Shown here: positions 25,789-27,004 of the stretch, piece by piece
Position numbering within the stretch: the stretch's first letter is position 1
Layout: every line of letters begins with the position of its first letter
DNA from: JAAOYC01 sp036481345
GTDB lineage: Archaea; Nanobdellota; Nanobdellia; Woesearchaeales; WJKL01
Length of the DNA: 27,004 nucleotides
NCBI GenBank assembly: GCA_036481345.1
Contig: JAZGHU010000041.1
Coordinates: 1-27,004 of the forward strand
Direction: 5' to 3'
The notes under the pieces: generated by a model
Databases searched by the model: none
What the model saw: only the letters and a program-made list of their open reading frames with translations
Told to the model about the DNA's origin: nothing
Translations under genes and position numbers: made by a program

Positions 25789-27004
25789 ATGGGGGCACAT
25801 GATGTTTATCAGGATCCGTTAGTTGGGAGATATACAGATAAGGAAATGCAGTATATTTTTTCTGAGGAGTTTAAGTTTACAACATGGAGAAGATGCTGGA
25901 TAGCTTTAGCAGAATCTCAGATGGAACTGGGCTTAAAACAAATAACTCCAGAGATGGTTGATGAATTAAAAAAAGCTCAAACAACTATTGACTACAACAC
26001 TGCAAAAGAGAAAGAAAAGGAAATTAGACATGATGTCATGGCTCATGTTTATGAATATGGACTGCATTGTCCAAAAGCTAAAGGAATTATTCACTTAGGA
26101 GCTACTTCTCAGTTTGTGTGCTGTAATACAGATTTAATTCAGATAAAAGAAGCTTTGAAAATAATAAAAAAAGGAATAATCAATACAATAAACAATTTAA
26201 CTAAGTTTGCAGAAGAACACAAAGCATTAGTTACATTAGGATATACTCATTATCAGCCTGCACAGCCAACAACAATTGGAAAAAGAATTACTTTATACAT
26301 ACAAGATTTAATTTTAGATTTAAAAAGATTAGAATTTCCAATATTGGCAAGGGGTGTTAAAGGAACTACTGGAACTCAAGCATCATATATGGAATTATTC
26401 AACAATTATGAAAAAGTAAAAGAATTAGATAAGTTAGTCAGTGAAAAATTAGGATTTAAGAATTCTTTTCCCATCACAGGGCAAACATATACAAGAAAGT
26501 TTGATACAATTGTAGCAAAAGCATTAGCTGGAATTGCTGAATCTGCTCATAAGTTTGCTGTTGATATGAGATTAATGTCAAATCTAAAGATAATGGAAGA
26601 ACCTTTTGCAAAATCACAGACAGGATCATCAGCAATGGCTTACAAAAGAAATCCAATGAGATCAGAAAGAATGACTGCTTTGTCAAGAAAATTAATGAAC
26701 TTACAATTAGATTTTTCACATATTCATTCTAATCAATGGTTTGAAAGAACTTTAGATGATTCTTCAATAAGAAGGATAGATATTCCACAAGCATTTTTGC
26801 TTGCAAACGCAATCTTAAAATTATATCAAAATATTACAGATGGAATGGTTGTTTATCCTGCTCAGATAAAAAAATATCTTAATGAAGAGCTGCCGTTTAT
26901 GGCAACAGAAGTTATATTGATGGAGCTGGCAAAACAAGGTTATGATAGGCAGGAAATGCATGAGATTATCAAAAAACATTCTATTGATGCTGGCAAAGTT
27001 GTAA
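25789..27004 (+). CDS. purB: Adenylosuccinate lyase, partial
   Basis: The frame begins MGAHDVYQDPLVGRYTDKEM and is open to the window edge (405 codons seen; the C-terminus is missing). PurB makes fumarate plus AMP or AICAR in purine synthesis. Catalytic segments are 'RHDVMAHV' (about 79-86), 'GYTHYQPAQPTT' (about 154-165) and the fumarase/ADSL signature 'GSSAMAYKRNPMRSE' (about 281-295). The usual SSAMP Pro is Ala here. Long stretches such as VKGTTGTQAS, 'QWFERTLDDSSIRRI' and 'ELPFMATE' match the animal/eukaryote-type ADSL from memory rather than the common bacterial form. A leaderless start is supported by the TATA box. Confidence 0.95.
   Translation, partial: MGAHDVYQDPLVGRYTDKEMQYIFSEEFKFTTWRRCWIALAESQMELGLKQITPEMVDELKKAQTTIDYNTAKEKEKEIRHDVMAHVYEYGLHCPKAKGIIHLGATSQFVCCNTDLIQIKEALKIIKKGIINTINNLTKFAEEHKALVTLGYTHYQPAQPTTIGKRITLYIQDLILDLKRLEFPILARGVKGTTGTQASYMELFNNYEKVKELDKLVSEKLGFKNSFPITGQTYTRKFDTIVAKALAGIAESAHKFAVDMRLMSNLKIMEEPFAKSQTGSSAMAYKRNPMRSERMTALSRKLMNLQLDFSHIHSNQWFERTLDDSSIRRIDIPQAFLLANAILKLYQNITDGMVVYPAQIKKYLNEELPFMATEVILMELAKQGYDRQEMHEIIKKHSIDAGKVV

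Overview
The window is AT-rich DNA that almost certainly comes from an archaeon. It carries a TFB transcription factor, a diphthamide-pathway ATPase (Dph6), an archaeal-type FAD synthase-like nucleotidyltransferase and a DUF3467 protein. Most single genes have a TATA box centred about 25-27 nt upstream of their start codon, which is a leaderless promoter layout. The small proteins, tight packing, bacterial-type DnaK/DnaJ/GrpE and many orphan small genes suggest a DPANN lineage (Woesearchaeota/Pacearchaeota-like). That placement is an inference; no rRNA or tRNA gene is visible to confirm it.

Layout. (1) 1-1933, minus strand: a partial protein that looks like a degenerate GGDEF domain, a canonical GGDEF diguanylate cyclase, a YkgJ-type Cys-cluster protein and a TPR protein. 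(2) 2021-6340: an FAD synthase-like cytidylyltransferase (+), a stand-alone asparagine-synthase domain (-), TFB with a downstream unknown gene (+), dph6 with an in-frame TGA at codon 9 (-), and a lipoprotein (+) ending in a hairpin/T-run terminator. (3) 6348-12575, minus strand: a run of overlapping genes comprising an OLD-family ATPase/TOPRIM nuclease, a four-TM protein, a one-TM small protein, a Cys-containing orphan, an HD-domain protein, a histidine-phosphatase homologue, a 42-aa membrane peptide, an SDR and DnaJ. The SDR appears to have been inserted at the start of dnaJ, leaving a nine-codon dnaJ-like remnant upstream. (4) 12617-17117, minus strand: a heat-shock operon running grpE, small acidic protein, YkgJ, GNAT, metallo-beta-lactamase fold, DUF3467, dnaK, with a terminator that overlaps the dnaK stop. 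It is divergent from a winged-helix regulator (17274). Two similar 17-bp inverted repeats spaced 20 bp apart lie between them and are probable operators. (5) 17681-20928: two paralogous orphan proteins, two orphan partner genes, a MazG-like pyrophosphohydrolase, an isoaspartyl methyltransferase with an insertion, and a small orphan with an apparent frameshift. (6) 20964-25102, plus strand: a DUF1385 membrane protein, a thymidylate-kinase-like kinase, an orphan gene flanked by 31-bp direct repeats, then a serpin lipoprotein and SIMPL-domain lipoprotein in one operon. (7) 25235-27004: an orphan gene divergent from a partial eukaryote-like adenylosuccinate lyase across a single palindromic TATA box.

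The clearest functional unit is the chaperone set: DnaK and GrpE share an operon and DnaJ sits at the end of the neighbouring one, with a local regulator next to grpE. The OLD nuclease plus its two translationally coupled membrane genes is the best candidate for an undescribed system, possibly a defence module. That reading rests on domain content and gene overlap only. No CRISPR array, transposase, rRNA or tRNA gene was seen. No non-coding stretch exceeds 300 bases; the longest is about 220 bases, upstream of TFB.
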